Shown: in pieces, positions 32,678 through 33,478 of the stretch
Layout of the letters: every line of letters starts with the position of its first letter
How positions within the stretch are numbered: the first letter of the stretch is position 1
Made by a program: the position numbers and the translations under genes
Notes under the pieces: model-generated
Told to the model about the DNA's origin: nothing
The model's database searches: none
Seen by the model: only the letters and a program-made list of their open reading frames with translations
Assembly: GCA_021163245.1 (NCBI GenBank)
Contig: JAGGXB010000095.1
Span: 1-33,478 of the forward strand
Direction of reading: 5' to 3'
Length of the DNA stretch: 33,478 bases
DNA from: Thermoproteales archaeon
GTDB taxonomy: Archaea > Thermoproteota > Thermoprotei > Thermofilales > Thermofilaceae

Positions 32678-33478
32678 TCTTTTACAATCTCAATTTTTAA
32701 TTCTACTTCTCCATCTCTAACTTCTATCAGTAATGTGTTAAACGCTGAAACACCAGGAAAACTGGTTTTAAATGGTCCTCTACCAGAATATTCATAAATG
32801 CTTCCCTTAACTTCAATTATAAATGGGTTATTATGAAATATCATTGTAAAAACTTTACTTGAACCTAGATTGGGTGAGAAAACTCTTCCCTTCGTATAAT
32901 ATTCAGGACCATTCTCCATAACCATTTCGATCCTCAATGTTGTCTCATAATTTTTCTTTACACTTATCTTTATTTCTTTCCAATCTGATACAAGTCTTAG
33001 ATGAAAAATACCATTTCCTACAATTTTTATAGAATCATCACTTACCTCAACAGAAGCATTAAAATCTGACTGTCGAGGATAAATTCTCATATAGGTAATA
33101 ACTCTTTTAACGTTTACAATTATAGGTACGTTAAAAATATCTGTTTTAGGTTTTTGTGCAACATATTCTATTTTAATTGTATAATTCTTATCAATCTCCA
33201 ATAAAAATGGCACGTTATAAATACAATAGAGAAGCTTATCATCTATATACACCTTTAAATCTTTAAAATACAATGTGACTTTATTGCTTAACTTTAGAGA
33301 ATCATTAACATCTATTGATATAAGGTAAGGCTCTTCGTGTATATAAGTGAAATTTTTGTCATTTATAAGGGTATTGTTTAACCAAACTGTTTTATTAAAT
33401 GGCGATAAAACTTTTAACATATATCTACCAAGTTTAACTGTACGGTAAATGGCTTTCAACGTAACGTTGCTATAAGAC
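32674..33478 (-). CDS. Beta-rich, probably surface-exposed protein, C-terminal part (cut by window edge)
   Basis: The frame is open from 33478, so the true start lies outside the window; a TTG at 33459 is only a possible internal start. About 267 residues are visible. They consist of beta strands with many Asn-x-Ser/Thr sites (NKTVW, NNTL, NFTY, NYTI, NASV). Two short repeats look like Ig- or PEGA-type modules (EEPYLISIDVNDS and NVPFLLEIDKNYT, each preceded by a VTLYF- or VYID-like strand). The last 120 residues (GNGIFHLRLVSDWKEIKISV, then VSAFNTLLIEVRDGEVELKI) are another sandwich. There is no visible membrane anchor at the C-terminus. I do not recognise the family. It is similar in style to secreted heads of archaeal transport and surface proteins. 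Confidence 0.6.
   Translation of the reverse strand, partial: SYSNVTLKAIYRTVKLGRYMLKVLSPFNKTVWLNNTLINDKNFTYIHEEPYLISIDVNDSLKLSNKVTLYFKDLKVYIDDKLLYCIYNVPFLLEIDKNYTIKIEYVAQKPKTDIFNVPIIVNVKRVITYMRIYPRQSDFNASVEVSDDSIKIVGNGIFHLRLVSDWKEIKISVKKNYETTLRIEMVMENGPEYYTKGRVFSPNLGSSKVFTMIFHNNPFIIEVKGSIYEYSGRGPFKTSFPGVSAFNTLLIEVRDGEVELKIEIVKD

Noticed and set aside
1-33478. CRISPR arrays, insertion sequences, integration sites
   Set aside because: No regularly spaced direct repeats, transposase or integrase-like ORFs, or terminal inverted repeats with target duplications were found on reading through.

Overview
The window looks like a piece of an archaeal chromosome, probably from a thermophilic member of the Thermoproteota or a related lineage. 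I infer this from several signs. Base composition is very AT-rich. TATA-like boxes lie about 25 bp upstream of starts that are leaderless or nearly so. A recurrent GGTGA ribosome-binding motif sits 4 nt before starts (for example 19814, 25348 and 29842). The lipoate ligase is split into LplA and LplB, the purine phosphoribosyltransferase is of archaeal type, and the solute-binding protein is membrane-anchored without a lipobox. I see no rRNA, tRNA, CRISPR array, transposase or integrase. Genus-level placement is not possible from the sequence alone.

Layout. (1) 1-1678: the cut end of a UbiA prenyltransferase gene, then a divergently read GbsR/TrmB-like HTH regulator and a GT4 glycosyltransferase. 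Both of the latter are broken, by a 1-nt frameshift and a large internal deletion. (2) 1692-4419 (minus): an ABC exporter with an N-terminal PH-like domain and its DUF1854 partner. (3) 4863-9724 (plus): a complete BMP/PnrA-type importer made of a binding protein, a double ATPase and two permeases, probably for nucleosides. (4) 9725-12383: a fucose/arabinose-isomerase-fold protein and a CoA-disulfide-reductase-type flavoprotein, diverging from a 61-bp promoter. (5) 12380-23901 (minus): two OPT-like (DUF6785-type) carriers followed by two giant FtsX-type membrane proteins, one with an M28-peptidase-like extracytoplasmic head. (6) 24072-28629: a neutral-ceramidase-like hydrolase diverging from a beta-propeller/alpha-toroid protein, then a HAD phosphatase fused to a polyprenol-kinase-like membrane domain. 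(7) 28621-33478: LplA/LplB, a nitroreductase, an alkaline-phosphatase-superfamily protein, a purine phosphoribosyltransferase, an ECF S-component, and the 3' part of a probably secreted protein that runs off the right edge.

The genes are largely uptake and salvage functions. The BMP importer and the phosphoribosyltransferase would fit purine scavenging. The ECF S-component suggests vitamin uptake, and LplA/LplB indicate cofactor salvage. The most unusual locus is the 11.5-kb membrane cluster at 12380-23901. Its two FtsX proteins are paralogues with the same plan: secreted head, helical stalk, three membrane helices, FtsX module and cytoplasmic tail. They are linked to two OPT-like carriers, and no partner ATPase is encoded in the window. 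I propose it as a candidate undescribed peptide-handling or surface machine.

Gene packing is extreme. All five tail-to-tail gene pairs overlap or lie at most 13 bp apart. Several head-to-head pairs seem to share a single AT-rich promoter core.
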